Below are positions 36,600 through 46,700 of a stretch of 64,000 bases of DNA, piece after piece (position 1 is the first letter of the stretch; each line of letters opens with the position of its first letter). Source of the stretch: Verrucomicrobiia bacterium (GTDB taxonomy: Bacteria; Verrucomicrobiota; Verrucomicrobiia; Palsa-1439); the NCBI GenBank assembly GCA_022072455.1, contig JAJVHY010000005.1, positions 62,001-126,000 of the forward strand, given 5' to 3'. Below the pieces are notes generated by a model. The model searched no databases and was not told the DNA's origin. It was given only the letters and a program-made list of their open reading frames with translations. A program made the position numbers and the translations under genes.

Positions 36600-38323
36600 C
36601 TACTTTCGTGGTTTTGGTGATTCGGGGCCGACGCGGAGCATGAAACCCCAGCCCGTGCCGCCTCGCGCGTCGAACGCGATCACGATTTCGTTTGCGCCGC
36701 GCCGCAACGTCACGGGCACGAAACACTGGTCCGGCAGCGCGGGATTGGTCAGTTGAGAGTCACAGAACACGCGCGTGCCGTTGCACCAGATTTGCAGTGG
36801 ACTGTCCGCGCCGAGTAACAATTCCGCCGCCCGGTCGCAGGGGCTGCGCAATTCCGTCTGGAACAGATAACTACCGGTTCGCGGTGCTGTTGGCAGCGCG
36901 GGCATCACCAATTCCGGCACAGCGGGGACGGGTTTGACCGGCGCCGGTTGCCAACCGCGGCGGAGCAGTGCGCGACTATATTCGAGCGCCAGCGCATCGC
37001 CGGGCACGGGGGCCACCTGCCATTGCGTGATGAACCGCGAGCCGGCAATGGCCTTCAACGGCCACGGGCCAAAGACCGGCAGCGGCAGGTCGCGGGCATC
37101 GGTGATATTCACGTAGGGATTCGTGGCGTGGCCGTACTGCAGCGCAAATGCCCGCCACTGATCAAACTGGCTCTCGATCTCCAAGATCACACGGTTACCA
37201 TCCAACCGGGTGGCGTAGAAATCATCCAGCTTGCGCCCCTGCGGGTCCACCAGACAGAAACCGGTCGGTCGCCCCGCGGCGCGGGCGCGAGCGGCGCGCG
37301 CCGGTTGCCGAATGCCAACCCATCCGCCAGATGTGCCAACCGCCGCGCAATCCGGTGCTGTCCCGCACTGCTGAAATGCACAAAGTCGTCCAACTCCACA
37401 TCCGCCGCGCCCACCAGGCCCAAGTGAGGAATCATCTTCACCAACCGCCGTTGGGCTTCCTGCAGTTTGTTCCAGCACGCGATTGTCCGCCTCACCGGCA
37501 GAACGACGCGCCCCATCTGCGTGACCAGCCATGGTACTTTCAGCAGGCCAAAATCCCGGCGAACCGCCGCGACAAGTTCTTTCATGCGTGCCGGGTAGGC
37601 GGCGACTGCTTCGTCGTAGGCGTCGGACGAGCCTTGGTTCCAGAGGATGCCGGCGATGGGCTGGCCGAGCTTCCGATACCGGCGCAGCAGCGCACCGTAC
37701 AGCGAACTGCCGCCGAGATTCTGCAACCGGGGCGACCATTGCGCCAGTCCGCTGCCGCCCAGCGCGCACGGCACCAACGCCTGCGGCACACCCGTCCGCC
37801 GGTGCATCTCCCGCCCAAACCAGATCCCCAAGCCGACGCCTTTGTGTTCATTCTTGAGATACCGGCGCAACTCCTCCGGTCCGACGCGTTTGGTCGGATC
37901 GCAATAGGCCGCGTCCACGGCTTCTGGCAGAAAATGCAGGGGATCCCGCGCGATGTCCCATTCGTCCCGCAGATAAAACGCGCGCACCAGCGGATGTGCC
38001 GGCGGCGCCGCGTCGAGATTGCCGGCTCCGCCCATGTTGCTCTGGCCGGCCATGAACCACACATCGCCGACAAAAATCTCCGCTACCACCAACCGCTCCA
38101 CACCGATCCGAAATTCCACTCGATAAGGGCCGCCGGCCCGCAACGGGGGCAAGGTCGCGTGCCAGCGGCCCTGCCGGGCTTTGCCGCACCGGCGCCAGCC
38201 CCGCCCCACGCGGACCTCGACGGGACCAACCGTTGAAGCGGTCCCGGTAATGGTGGCGGTGCCGAACCCGCTGCGGTTCCGCTGCAACACCTGTCCCGGC
38301 AGCAACCCATGCAGAATTTTCAT
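36600..38323 (-). pseudogene. Sialate-O-acetylesterase-like (SASA) gene, frameshifted
   Basis: One frame gives about 350 residues of a SASA/SGNH esterase: VGDVWFMAGQSNM with Ser95, GILWNQGSSDA, and DDFVHFSSAGQ with Asp313 and His316. The homology then continues in another frame (GRPTGFCLVDPQGRKLDDF onwards) with a C-terminal module ending GTGWGFMLRV. The switch falls in the GC-rich tract at about 37270-37320 and needs one lost base, or two gained bases, in the window sequence. It is either a sequencing error or a real inactivating mutation; no classical slippery heptamer is seen. The intact product would be about 570 residues and deacetylate sugars. The ATG overlaps the stop of the upstream remnant (ATGA). 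Confidence 0.75.
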
Positions 38324-38592
38324 CGCTTGGAGACCAATCGCGGAAAGAGGGCGGTTGTTGATTTTGTTCGTTCGGAGCGCGGCGGCGTTTCGCAGGCGAT
38401 GGAGCGCCGGTGAGGAGGTACCCGTTCGCGCCGATACTTGCCGACGCCGTAAATCAACCTGCGGTCGTCATTACCGGTGATCTTGCCATTCGCGCTGCAA
38501 AACCCTTCCGCGCCGATGCCGGGTTGGATTTCGAGTGTGATCTTTCCCGAGTGCGACGCGAACCGCGCGAGCAACTCGCTGGCTTTGTTCAT
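38320..38592 (-). pseudogene. Truncated remnant of a GH20/GH67-like glycosidase gene
   Basis: The 90-codon frame begins MNKASELLARFASHSGKITL and continues QPGIGAEGF, then ITGNDDRRLIYGVGKY, which matches residues ~4-53 of the two full-length paralogues downstream. After that point the sequence becomes Arg/Ser-rich and unrelated, so the barrel and C-terminal module are lost. The stop still overlaps the start of the acetylesterase gene. It therefore looks like the 5' stub of a third copy, deleted internally, that still supplies the operon promoter and translational coupling. Confidence 0.72.
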
Positions 38593-38601
38593 CGCGCGGA
38601 T

Positions 38602-38630
38602 TCTATGAACGGGGTGAGCGCGGGATGCAA
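38602..38630 (-). promoter_or_regulatory. Predicted promoter of the acetylesterase/glycosidase operon
   Basis: TTGCAT, a 17-base spacer and CATAGA lie nine bases before the remnant's ATG on the minus strand. The arrangement ACTTGCATCCC-N11-GTTCAT-N12-ATG is identical to that before the first AraC gene, suggesting shared control. Confidence 0.42.
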
Positions 38631-38663
38631 GTTGGTTCTGTGTTCGCCGGCCCGGTGCTGACT

Positions 38664-40847
38664 TCAATACGGCAACGGAAACTTGCCGGTGAGGGCTTTG
38701 ACTTTTTCTTTTACGCGGGCTTGGGTCGCAGCATCGTCAGGTTTATCGAGGACTTCGTTGATCAACGCGGCGATTTGTTCCATCTCGGCTTCCTTCATCC
38801 CACGCGTCGTCATCGCGGGCGCTCCGAGGCGGATGCCGGAGGTGACGAGCGGTTTTTCGGGGTCGTAGGGGATGAGATTCTTGTTCACCGTGATGCCGGC
38901 TTTGTCGAGCGACTCTTGGGCGATTTTGCCGGTGAGTTTCTTCGGACGGAGATCCACGAGCATTACATGATTGTCGGTGCCGCCGCTGACGATGCGGAAA
39001 CCGAGCTTCGTCAACGCGCCGGCCAAGGCTTGCGCGTTCTTGACGATTTGCCGCTGGTAATCTTTGAACTCTGGTTTGAGCGCTTCGAGGAAGCAGACGG
39101 CTTTGGCGGCAATGATGTGCATGAGCGGGCCGCCTTGGATGCCGGGCAACACCCAGCGGTCAATGTCCTTGGCGTATTTGGCCCGGCAAAGAATCAGACC
39201 GGCGCGCGGACCGCGCAACGTCTTGTGCGTGGTCGTCGTGACAAAATCCGCGTAGGGCACCGGGCTGGGATGCACGCCCGCCGCCACCAGGCCGGCAATG
39301 TGCGCCATGTCCACAAACAACAACGCCCCGACGCTGTCGGCAATCTCGCGCATCCGTTTAAAGTCAATGATGCGCGGATAGGCGCTCGCGCCGGCGGTGA
39401 TCATCTTCGGCCGGCATTCCAACGCTTGTTTGGCGAGTTGGTCGTAGTCAATCGTCTCAGTGTCTTGCCGGACGCCGTAGTGGACGACTTTGTAGAACTT
39501 GCCGGAGAAATTGTAGGGCGAGCCGTGGGTGAGATGGCCGCCGTGGGCGAGTTCCATCGTCAGGATCGTGTCGCCGTGTTGCAGTTGGGAAAAATAGACG
39601 GCCATGTTCGCTTGGGAACCGGAGTGCGGCTGGACGTTGGCGTGCTCGGCGCCGAACAATTTCTTGGCGCGGTCAATCGCGAGCTGTTCGACAACATCCA
39701 CATGTTCGCAGCCGCCGTAGTAACGCTTACCGGGATAGCCTTCGGCGTATTTGTTGGTGAGTACCGTGCCGGCGGCTTCGAGAATGGCCGGGGAGACGAA
39801 ATTCTCACTCGCGATCAACTCGATGTTGTCCTGCTGGCGCTGTTTCTCGTGCTGGGTGGCGGCAAAGATTTCCGGGTCGACTTGCGCGAGCGCGGAAATT
39901 TTCTTGCCGGGGGTGGGTGCGGGGGGATGATCCATTTTTTTCACACGCCGCTCGTGGCGGCCTCCTTCAAATTCGGTTTTCAGAAACGCGGCGAGAATCG
40001 CCGCGGCTTTTTCGTTGCTCATTTCCAGCGCGGACAGAACGAGGATGTTGGCGTCGTTGTGCTCACGGCTGAGTTTGGCCCAGTGTTCGTCGTTGACCAA
40101 GGCCGCCCGCGCGCCGACGACGCGATTGGCGGCAATGCTCATGCCGATGCCACTTTTACAGATAAGCACGCCCCATGAAAAATTACCGGCGGCGATTTCC
40201 TGGGCGACAATGAACGCGTAGTCCGGGTAGTCGACGGCGTCGGTCGAGTGGGTGCCGAAATCGGTGAACTGGTAGCCGTGTTGCGCCAGCCAGTCTTTGA
40301 CGGCGTCTTTCATCCCCACCCCGCCGTGGTCGGCGGCAATGGCGACACGGGTGACTTTTTGCGGGGCCGGTGCTTCGCGTTGGACTTCGGTGCCTTTGAT
40401 GAATTCCATGATGCTGGGGATCGCCTGTTTAATCTGGTCGCGCGTCCGCCGATAGACGTCGAGCGACTGGCCAATCGGGTCGGAGACATCTTTGCCGATG
40501 ACTTCGGCGTCCTCGAATTCGCGGAGCAGGAACGTTTTCTCGGCCGCCATCGGATAGAACGCCTGGATGGTGTCTTGTTGTTGCCGGGTCATCGTGAAAA
40601 TGAAATCAGCGGCTTCGACCAAGGGGACGCGCAACGACTGGCTGACGTGGTTGGAAATATCGAGGCCGATCTCCGCCATCGCCCGCGCGGACTCCGGCGT
40701 GACCGGCTGCCCGTCGAGCGCCCCAATGCCGGCGGAGGCGATCCGGTAATTGGGATTATTTCCCAACGCCGCGCGCATGAGCTCCTCAGCCATCGGACTG
40801 CGACAGACATTACCGGTGCAGACAAACAGGATGGTTTTCATTGCCAT
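38664..40847 (-). CDS. LMW phosphatase-RpiB-serine hydroxymethyltransferase fusion
   Basis: The 727-residue protein joins three complete enzymes. Residues ~1-155 are a low-molecular-weight protein-tyrosine phosphatase with VCTGNVCRS (Cys10, Arg16) and Asp123 in SDPIG. Residues ~167-300 are ribose-5-phosphate isomerase B ([23 protein letters not shown] with Cys230). Residues ~315-727 are serine hydroxymethyltransferase with Lys542 in [14 protein letters not shown]. In Firmicutes separate genes for these three functions lie close together, so a fusion is credible. The glycine and one-carbon activity links to purD just upstream in the same operon. Start at 40847 or at the ATG 40841; the latter overlaps the previous stop as ATGA. 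Few such triple fusions are known to me. Confidence 0.9.
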   Translation of the reverse strand: MAMKTILFVCTGNVCRSPMAEELMRAALGNNPNYRIASAGIGALDGQPVTPESARAMAEIGLDISNHVSQSLRVPLVEAADFIFTMTRQQQDTIQAFYPMAAEKTFLLREFEDAEVIGKDVSDPIGQSLDVYRRTRDQIKQAIPSIMEFIKGTEVQREAPAPQKVTRVAIAADHGGVGMKDAVKDWLAQHGYQFTDFGTHSTDAVDYPDYAFIVAQEIAAGNFSWGVLICKSGIGMSIAANRVVGARAALVNDEHWAKLSREHNDANILVLSALEMSNEKAAAILAAFLKTEFEGGRHERRVKKMDHPPAPTPGKKISALAQVDPEIFAATQHEKQRQQDNIELIASENFVSPAILEAAGTVLTNKYAEGYPGKRYYGGCEHVDVVEQLAIDRAKKLFGAEHANVQPHSGSQANMAVYFSQLQHGDTILTMELAHGGHLTHGSPYNFSGKFYKVVHYGVRQDTETIDYDQLAKQALECRPKMITAGASAYPRIIDFKRMREIADSVGALLFVDMAHIAGLVAAGVHPSPVPYADFVTTTTHKTLRGPRAGLILCRAKYAKDIDRWVLPGIQGGPLMHIIAAKAVCFLEALKPEFKDYQRQIVKNAQALAGALTKLGFRIVSGGTDNHVMLVDLRPKKLTGKIAQESLDKAGITVNKNLIPYDPEKPLVTSGIRLGAPAMTTRGMKEAEMEQIAALINEVLDKPDDAATQARVKEKVKALTGKFPLPY

Positions 40848-41914
40848 GACAACAAAACGCGGATGCCCTTCAAGATGTCCACCGCTCGTTGCAAGACGAT
40901 GTCGCGGACAGGTTCAGACTCGCTTTCTGCGGCGGTGGCTCCGAGCGCCATCGGATTTGCGCCCAACTCGGATTCCGCCTCAAGCGTCAACCCCGGCGAT
41001 TCGATTCGTTCCCCGCGAAACGCGCGCACCAACTCGGCTTCGGAATAACCTTTCTTCTTCACGCGTGGCGCCAGACTCGCTGTCAACGTTACGTTCGTCT
41101 GCAAATTGAAGACCGCCGCATGCTCGGTCTTCGGATCAATCTTGACCATGATATCGGGAATCAGCCCGCCGGGAAACGTCGCCCCCCCGTGCGGGAAGGA
41201 AATTTTCGCTGTGGCCAACCGGAGCACGCGATCACCGGACAGCTGCACATCTTTCCACGCCACCGGCAGACCCGCCGTCGGTCCGCCAATGACAATGCCG
41301 CGCTCCTGTGCACGTAACGCGCCGACCAACACCTCCGCGCTGCCGCGTGTGTGACCATTGACGAGCAACATCAGCGGTGCGCTGCCCAACTCACTGGCCA
41401 GCGTCTGGGGGACTGCTGTGGTGCGGAAGACCTGCGGTTCACCGGTGGATTGTTTTAGCGTGAAAACAACGGTGCCCGGCTGGAGAAACCGGCTTGCGAC
41501 AGTCGCGGCGGCGGAATAATTCGTGCCGTTCGCAAATCGCAGGTCGAGGATGTAGCCGGTTACTTTCGCATCGGCGAATTTCTTCAACTCGGTGTCGAGC
41601 GCCAGTGGAGTTTCCGGCGTCACGTCGGTCAGGCGGATGTAACCGATATCCGGCTGCACCACCTCGACCCGCGCCAGTGGCTCGTCGGTCAAGGTCTTGG
41701 TCGGGATGACCACCGTTGAATTGGAGACCGCTTCCGCCGTGGACAGCAACTTCGCGCCAGCCCCGAGCATCTGCAAGATGCCGGCGGTTGACGCGTCGTT
41801 TAATTTCTTGGCGTCGAGTTCGTCCCGGTCAACATAGTGCTGCTGGAGCGCGTCCACGATCTCGTCACCGTGAACCGCGCCGACCAACAGGAGTAAACTC
41901 AGGATGTATTTCAT
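40838..41914 (-). CDS. S41 (tail-specific protease)-like protein, probably inactive
   Basis: The 358-residue secreted protein has a signal peptide ([16 protein letters not shown]) and an S41-type beta/alpha core, including [21 protein letters not shown] and VIGGPTAG. In active Ctp/Prc enzymes a Ser and a Lys form the dyad. Aligning the conserved Glu194 places Gly191 at the Ser position and Leu216 at the Lys position, so both seem to be missing, although Ser192 is one residue away. No PDZ domain is obvious. It overlaps purD (ATGA) and the fusion gene. It may bind peptides without cutting them. Confidence 0.72.
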   Translation of the reverse strand: MKYILSLLLLVGAVHGDEIVDALQQHYVDRDELDAKKLNDASTAGILQMLGAGAKLLSTAEAVSNSTVVIPTKTLTDEPLARVEVVQPDIGYIRLTDVTPETPLALDTELKKFADAKVTGYILDLRFANGTNYSAAATVASRFLQPGTVVFTLKQSTGEPQVFRTTAVPQTLASELGSAPLMLLVNGHTRGSAEVLVGALRAQERGIVIGGPTAGLPVAWKDVQLSGDRVLRLATAKISFPHGGATFPGGLIPDIMVKIDPKTEHAAVFNLQTNVTLTASLAPRVKKKGYSEAELVRAFRGERIESPGLTLEAESELGANPMALGATAAESESEPVRDIVLQRAVDILKGIRVLLSWQ

Positions 41915-43143
41915 TTGTATCGCGCCGCAATGTCCCGGCGATAATGCGCCCCGTCGAACTGGATCAGTTTAACTCCGGCATACGCGCGTTCCAGCGCGGC
42001 ACTGATGTTCGCGCCCAACCCGGTCACGCCGAGCACCCGGCCACCGTCTGTGACCAAGCCGGCTGTCGTCTGCTTCGTCCCAGCGTGAAACACCGCGACG
42101 TTAGCCAACTTGCCGGCTTCTTTCAACCCGGCAATCACTTGGCCGCGCGGATAACTACCGGGATAACCGCCGGCTGTCATCACCACACACACCGCCGCTT
42201 CCTTCTTCCAAGTCATCGTGAATTTGTCGAGCGTGCCGTCCGCCGTGGCGAGGCAGGCTTCGACGAGATCGAAATCCATGCGCGGCACCACGACCTGGGT
42301 CTCCGGATCGCCAAACCGGCAATTGAACTCGATAACTTTTGGGCCGGCCGGCGTCAGCATCAACCCGGCATACAACACTCCCCGGTAATCAATTCCTTCC
42401 GCCTGCAAGCCCGCCAGCGTCTTCGTGAAAATCTCCGTCGCGTCCACCGGCACGCCCATCGGCGAATACGCCCCCATCCCGCCGGTATTCGGCCCGGTAT
42501 CGCCATCGCCGACGCGTTTGTGGTCCTGCGCCGGCACCATGATTTTGAAACTCCGGCCATCCACAAATGCCATCACGCTGGCTTCTTCGCCAACGAGACA
42601 TTCTTCGATGACGACCTGCGCACCGGCCTCGCCGAAAACGCGTTTCTCCATGATGTCAGCGATCGCTTGTTCAGCTTCGGCGACGGTTTTGGCGACGATG
42701 ACGCCTTTGCCGGCGGCAAGGCCATCGGCTTTGACAACAATCGGGGCGCCGTTTTTCCGGACATAGGCGCGGGCATCGGCCGGGTTGTTGAAGATGCCGG
42801 CGGGCGCCGTCGGAACACCGTGTTTGAGCATGAAGGTTTTGGAAAAAGCTTTGCTGCCTTCGAGTCGGGCCGCCGCCTTGTTCGGTCCGAAGAGGCGCAA
42901 GCCTTTCGCCTGAAACTGGTCGGCAATACCGGCGCAGAGCGGGACCTCCGGGCCGACGACGGTCAGATCAATCTGATTGGCCGCCGCGAACGCCGGTAAG
43001 TCGGCCGGCGTGACGCATTCGGCGTGGTGGGCGATGCCGGGGTTGCCGGGGGTGCAAAAGAGTTTGGTGACGTGCCGGCTTTGGGCCAGTTTCCACACCA
43101 AGGCATGTTCGCGGCCGCCGCCGCCAATGACCAAGACTTTCAT
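41911..43143 (-). CDS. purD: Phosphoribosylamine-glycine ligase
   Basis: This 410-residue ATP-grasp enzyme begins MKVLVIGGGGREHALVWKL, the standard PurD start. It contains VVGPEVPLCAGI, VVKADGLAAGKGVIVA and the GPNTGGMGAYSP motif. It joins phosphoribosylamine with glycine in the second step of purine synthesis. The glycine could come from the hydroxymethyltransferase domain encoded two genes downstream. The ATG at 43143 is used because upstream residues do not fit. Length matches the family. It heads a three-gene minus-strand operon. Confidence 0.97.
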   Translation of the reverse strand: MKVLVIGGGGREHALVWKLAQSRHVTKLFCTPGNPGIAHHAECVTPADLPAFAAANQIDLTVVGPEVPLCAGIADQFQAKGLRLFGPNKAAARLEGSKAFSKTFMLKHGVPTAPAGIFNNPADARAYVRKNGAPIVVKADGLAAGKGVIVAKTVAEAEQAIADIMEKRVFGEAGAQVVIEECLVGEEASVMAFVDGRSFKIMVPAQDHKRVGDGDTGPNTGGMGAYSPMGVPVDATEIFTKTLAGLQAEGIDYRGVLYAGLMLTPAGPKVIEFNCRFGDPETQVVVPRMDFDLVEACLATADGTLDKFTMTWKKEAAVCVVMTAGGYPGSYPRGQVIAGLKEAGKLANVAVFHAGTKQTTAGLVTDGGRVLGVTGLGANISAALERAYAGVKLIQFDGAHYRRDIAARYK

Positions 43144-43156
43144 AACTCGCGGCGGC

Positions 43157-43186
43157 ACTCTAGGGGACACTGCCGGGAATGGTCAA
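43157..43186 (-). promoter_or_regulatory. Predicted purD promoter
   Basis: TTGACC and TAGAGT with an 18-base spacer lie on the minus strand, 13 bases before the purD ATG. It abuts the divergent ECF sigma promoter region. Confidence 0.5.
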
Positions 43187-43191
43187 AGGAA

Positions 43192-43223
43192 TTGTCGCCG
43201 CCGGTTGTCCAACCCCGTAGAAT
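43192..43223 (+). promoter_or_regulatory. Predicted promoter of the ECF sigma operon
   Basis: TTGTCG is followed after 18-20 bases by (CG)TAGAAT, seven bases before the ATG. No obvious ECF-type AAC/CGTC pair was recognised, so autoregulation is not shown. Confidence 0.35.
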
Positions 43224-43230
43224 CAAACTC

Positions 43231-43755
43231 ATGGTTACTGGGGACGAGGAGGCGGATTGGATCAAGCGGAGCCGCGACGGCGATGCCGCCGCCTTCGAAG
43301 CGCTGGTCGCCAAGTATCAACGCATGATCCACGCCCTCACCTATCGCATGACCGGCTCCATGGCCGATGCCGAAGATTTGGCGCAAGAGACATTTATTCG
43401 TGCCTACCGGCAACTGCCGAGCTACCGGGGAGCTGCGAAGTTTTCCTCGTGGCTGTATCGGATTGGCATTAACGCTTGCCTGAACTGGAAGAAAAGCCGG
43501 AACCGCCGCGAACAGGTCTACGAAGAGTTCACCCAACAAGAGACTCAACCCGACAACACGGATGAGATCACCGCCAAAATCCAGGCCGCGTTATTGCAGT
43601 TGCCGGACAAACAGCGGGCGGCCCTCATCCTGACGGTGTATGAAGAACTGAACCACGCCGAGGCGGCTCGGATCCTTGGTTGTTCGGAGACGACGGTGTC
43701 ATGGCGCATCTTCATGGCCCGCAAGAAACTGAAAGTGTGGCTGCAATGCGAATAA
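43231..43755 (+). CDS. ECF-subfamily RNA polymerase sigma factor
   Basis: The 174-residue protein has sigma region 2 (FEALVAKYQRMIHALTYR, DAEDLAQETFIRAYRQL) and sigma region 4 (HAEAARILGCSETTVSWR), the complete minimal set for an ECF sigma factor. It would direct RNA polymerase to a small regulon, probably including the envelope genes behind it. The ATG at 43231 is preferred since in-frame sequence upstream crosses the purD start. The next gene begins ten bases inside its 3' end. A typical zinc anti-sigma factor is missing; the small membrane protein at 47523 might fill this role. Confidence 0.93.
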   Translation: MVTGDEEADWIKRSRDGDAAAFEALVAKYQRMIHALTYRMTGSMADAEDLAQETFIRAYRQLPSYRGAAKFSSWLYRIGINACLNWKKSRNRREQVYEEFTQQETQPDNTDEITAKIQAALLQLPDKQRAALILTVYEELNHAEAARILGCSETTVSWRIFMARKKLKVWLQCE

Positions 43756-46700
43756 TTTGGTTGCTGGCCTTGCTGATTGCAAGCGCATGTCACGCCGGTA
43801 CGAGTGTCGCGTTCTTGGACGTGTCTGAGGGTTCACTCGCTGGCGAGTCATTAAAGCAGTGGCAGGATTGGCGGGCGTTAGTGGAGGAATGCTTGAGCCA
43901 AAACGCCGGCGTTGAGTTGATCGAACGCGCCCGACTGGATCGAATCACGGAGGAGCTCGGCCTGCGCGCGCTGGGGCAAGCTAGCGGGGAGCAGGCCATT
44001 TTCCAAGGCGGCTGGCTCGGTGCGGAACTACTGATCAGGCCGGTCGTCGGCGGAACGAAGGAAAGCCCGACACTGGCACTCCGACTCGTCAGCGTCCGCC
44101 TTGGTGAAGCGCTCGCCGAATTACCAGTTAAAAGGCCATTGCCGGCGGCGGGCATTTTCTGCCAGACGGAACTAATACCGGCGGTCACGCGAGCCCGCGC
44201 AGCGTTGCAGCGCGCTGCCCAACAAAAGACCATCGCGATCTTGTTCTTTGCAAACCGCACGCGAGAAGGGCGATTGGAATACGTGGGTGAGAAGTTACGG
44301 CGCGATCTCACTCCGGCTTTGTCGCGGACCGGCAAGTTTCATTTGTTGCGGCGCGAGGAAGCGGCGGCGGCGCGCCCGGAGACGGTGTTGGCCGCGACCG
44401 GCTGGCTGCAACCATCCGAACGCTGGCAGGCACAACACGCCGACATCCTGATTTATGGGACTTACACGGCGACACCGGATCCGAACGTCGCGGCCGATGA
44501 ACTGCCGATCCACGTTCAATATTCCATCTATTTTCGCGCCAGGGGCGGCTCCGTCAGCAACGAGTTGACGCTGACGACGGCCACTTGGAGCAACTCGGTG
44601 CAGCAGATCGCGGAGAAGATTTCAACGGACGCGCAGCGGGTGCCAGTCGGCGCGACCAATGCGTTGGCGCTGGCGCGCGTCGAAGCCGCGCGCCTCGTGG
44701 AGGAGGGCAACCGGCTGCTCAAGGCCAAGGCCGATGCGTTTGGGCGGCGCTCGGATATTCCCGAGGAATTCCTTGAAGATGCGCCGACACAAGCGGCGCG
44801 CAATTTCTTGCTGGCGACTTTCCTCGCCCCGGAGCGGGAAGCTCCCTTGCGGCATTTGGTGGCCCTGCAGCCGCACTGGAGTGTTGACCGGATTTCGTTG
44901 GGATTGGAGTACCTGAGCCGGTTTGGAGGTTTGACAAGCCCAGAAGGGCGACACATGTGTTGTCTGCTCTTTTCAGATATTACCGGCAAACTTGCGTTCC
45001 TCGGCCACGGCCTGTCGGAAACTCAGCGGGCGGAGTTTTGCCAACGTCATCAACTGCTATTGGACATTGCCAGAACGGCCTTTCTTCAGATTGTCTCACG
45101 GGTTGGGGATGCGGTTGCGTTGAAGGGAAACTGGGGGGGTGATTACCGCGCGGATTTACGGATCGAAGAAGGGATGGCACGCGACATCGCCCTAACAATT
45201 GCTTCTCTGAGCATTGTCCCGTGTCAGATGGGCGCATGGGAACTCCTCACGCAGACGGCACCGCAGTGGCTGCCCGCGGCGCGGCTGATGGCGTTTCGCG
45301 ATTACGGGCGCACAGCCACTTCGCCGGCGCAAAAGACGGAAGTCCGGCAACAATTGAAATCCTGGCTCGCGCAACGCAACAAGCCGCTGACGGAATCCGA
45401 ATTTCTCCAACTCCGCGAAATCTATCGCATCACGTTTTTGGGAGACGAACGAGCCGATCAGGAGGAAATCGAAGGCTTGCGCCGAGGCGCGGCCGGTGCG
45501 TCAACGGCGTTGCCTCCTGCTTCCTCCGCCACCGTGGTCACAACAACTCCGGCAACCGCAGTGGTTGACACGCCGGAAGTGGCGGCGCTCCGCCAGAAGC
45601 TGAACAAGGTACCGCCGACCGAAGCGGCGAACGTGATTGAGAATGAAATCCGCAAAAAATGGCACGACGCGGCGCCGCTGACCTATTTCCCTCTCTACGC
45701 TCGCGTGGCGGAACGTGCCATGGTAATCGCAACCGTCACGCGTTGGTTGGATGAACAGACGCAACGACAGCATCGTTTCAGCGTGCTTGAGTTTGGGTTG
45801 GTGCAACAAACCTATGAAACTCTTGGCGCGCCGGCTTGGTGGATCAAGCTGCAACGAGAACGACTGCGATTGGGTAAAACTCCGTGGGGCGATTGGCAGG
45901 AGACCACGCTTGGACCGCGAAGCATTGGCACCCAGACCGTGATTCACTACCCGGCGCTGCGCTTACTGATGCCGGCGATTCAGGTTACTCCGCGTGAAGT
46001 GGCGGCGGCAGAAGATTTACCGCTCTCGCCTCGAACGGAATCAGTCTACGGCCTTGCCACGAAAGTGTGGAGCGACACGGCGTCGCAGGCGTTGTTCTCG
46101 CTTGAAGCTCAATTGCAAACACGCCCCTCGGAAACATCCTTCGGCTGTCTTCTCGATTATAATGAGAGCGCGCGACGCTGGCGCAATCTGAGCGACGCGG
46201 CCGGACTTCGACACGCTCCTATCACCGCGATCCTCACACTGGGTCAACAAGTGTTTGCTGGTACGCGGGGTTCCGGGTTGTGTGTTTTTGATCTGCAGGC
46301 TGGCACAGGCCGCATCCTGACGCTGGAGGCTGGACTGCCGTCGCTGTTCGTCGCGGACTTGGCTATTGTCGGCAACCAACTCTGGATTAGTGGTGGCGAG
46401 CAGTGGCCGACACTGGCACGAATTGACTTGTCCACTTGGAAAGTGTTCACGATCCCGCTCCACGATCCGTGGGGAGAAAGCAAAGCGTTGACCCTTTGGC
46501 AAGATCGCCTGTGGTTTGGTTCGCTGCGGACATTGCGCGAAGTTGATCCGCAGTCCAGCCGGCTCGTGGCCCGCCAGCCTTCCAACCCATCCATCCCGCC
46601 GGGAGAACAGCAACACCGTTGGTACGCCTTGGATGAGAACGGACTCTTTGCCGTGAGTCAGAACTTGGCGGTGACTTCATTTGGACGTCCCAACCAGGAT

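Noticed and set aside
34319-36643. 774-codon open frame on the plus strand across the two GH20/GH67-like genes
   Set aside because: It mirrors two recognised minus-strand genes, has Arg/His/Asp-rich low-complexity sequence and no family match. Long antisense frames are expected at this G+C content.
37270-37320. Programmed -1 frameshift in the SASA gene
   Set aside because: No X-XXY-YYZ slippery heptamer and no obvious downstream pseudoknot; a simple indel is more likely.
40838-40850. Assembly joint creating the triple fusion
   Set aside because: The frame is uninterrupted over 727 codons and each linker has normal composition. It remains testable with reads but nothing in the sequence suggests an error.
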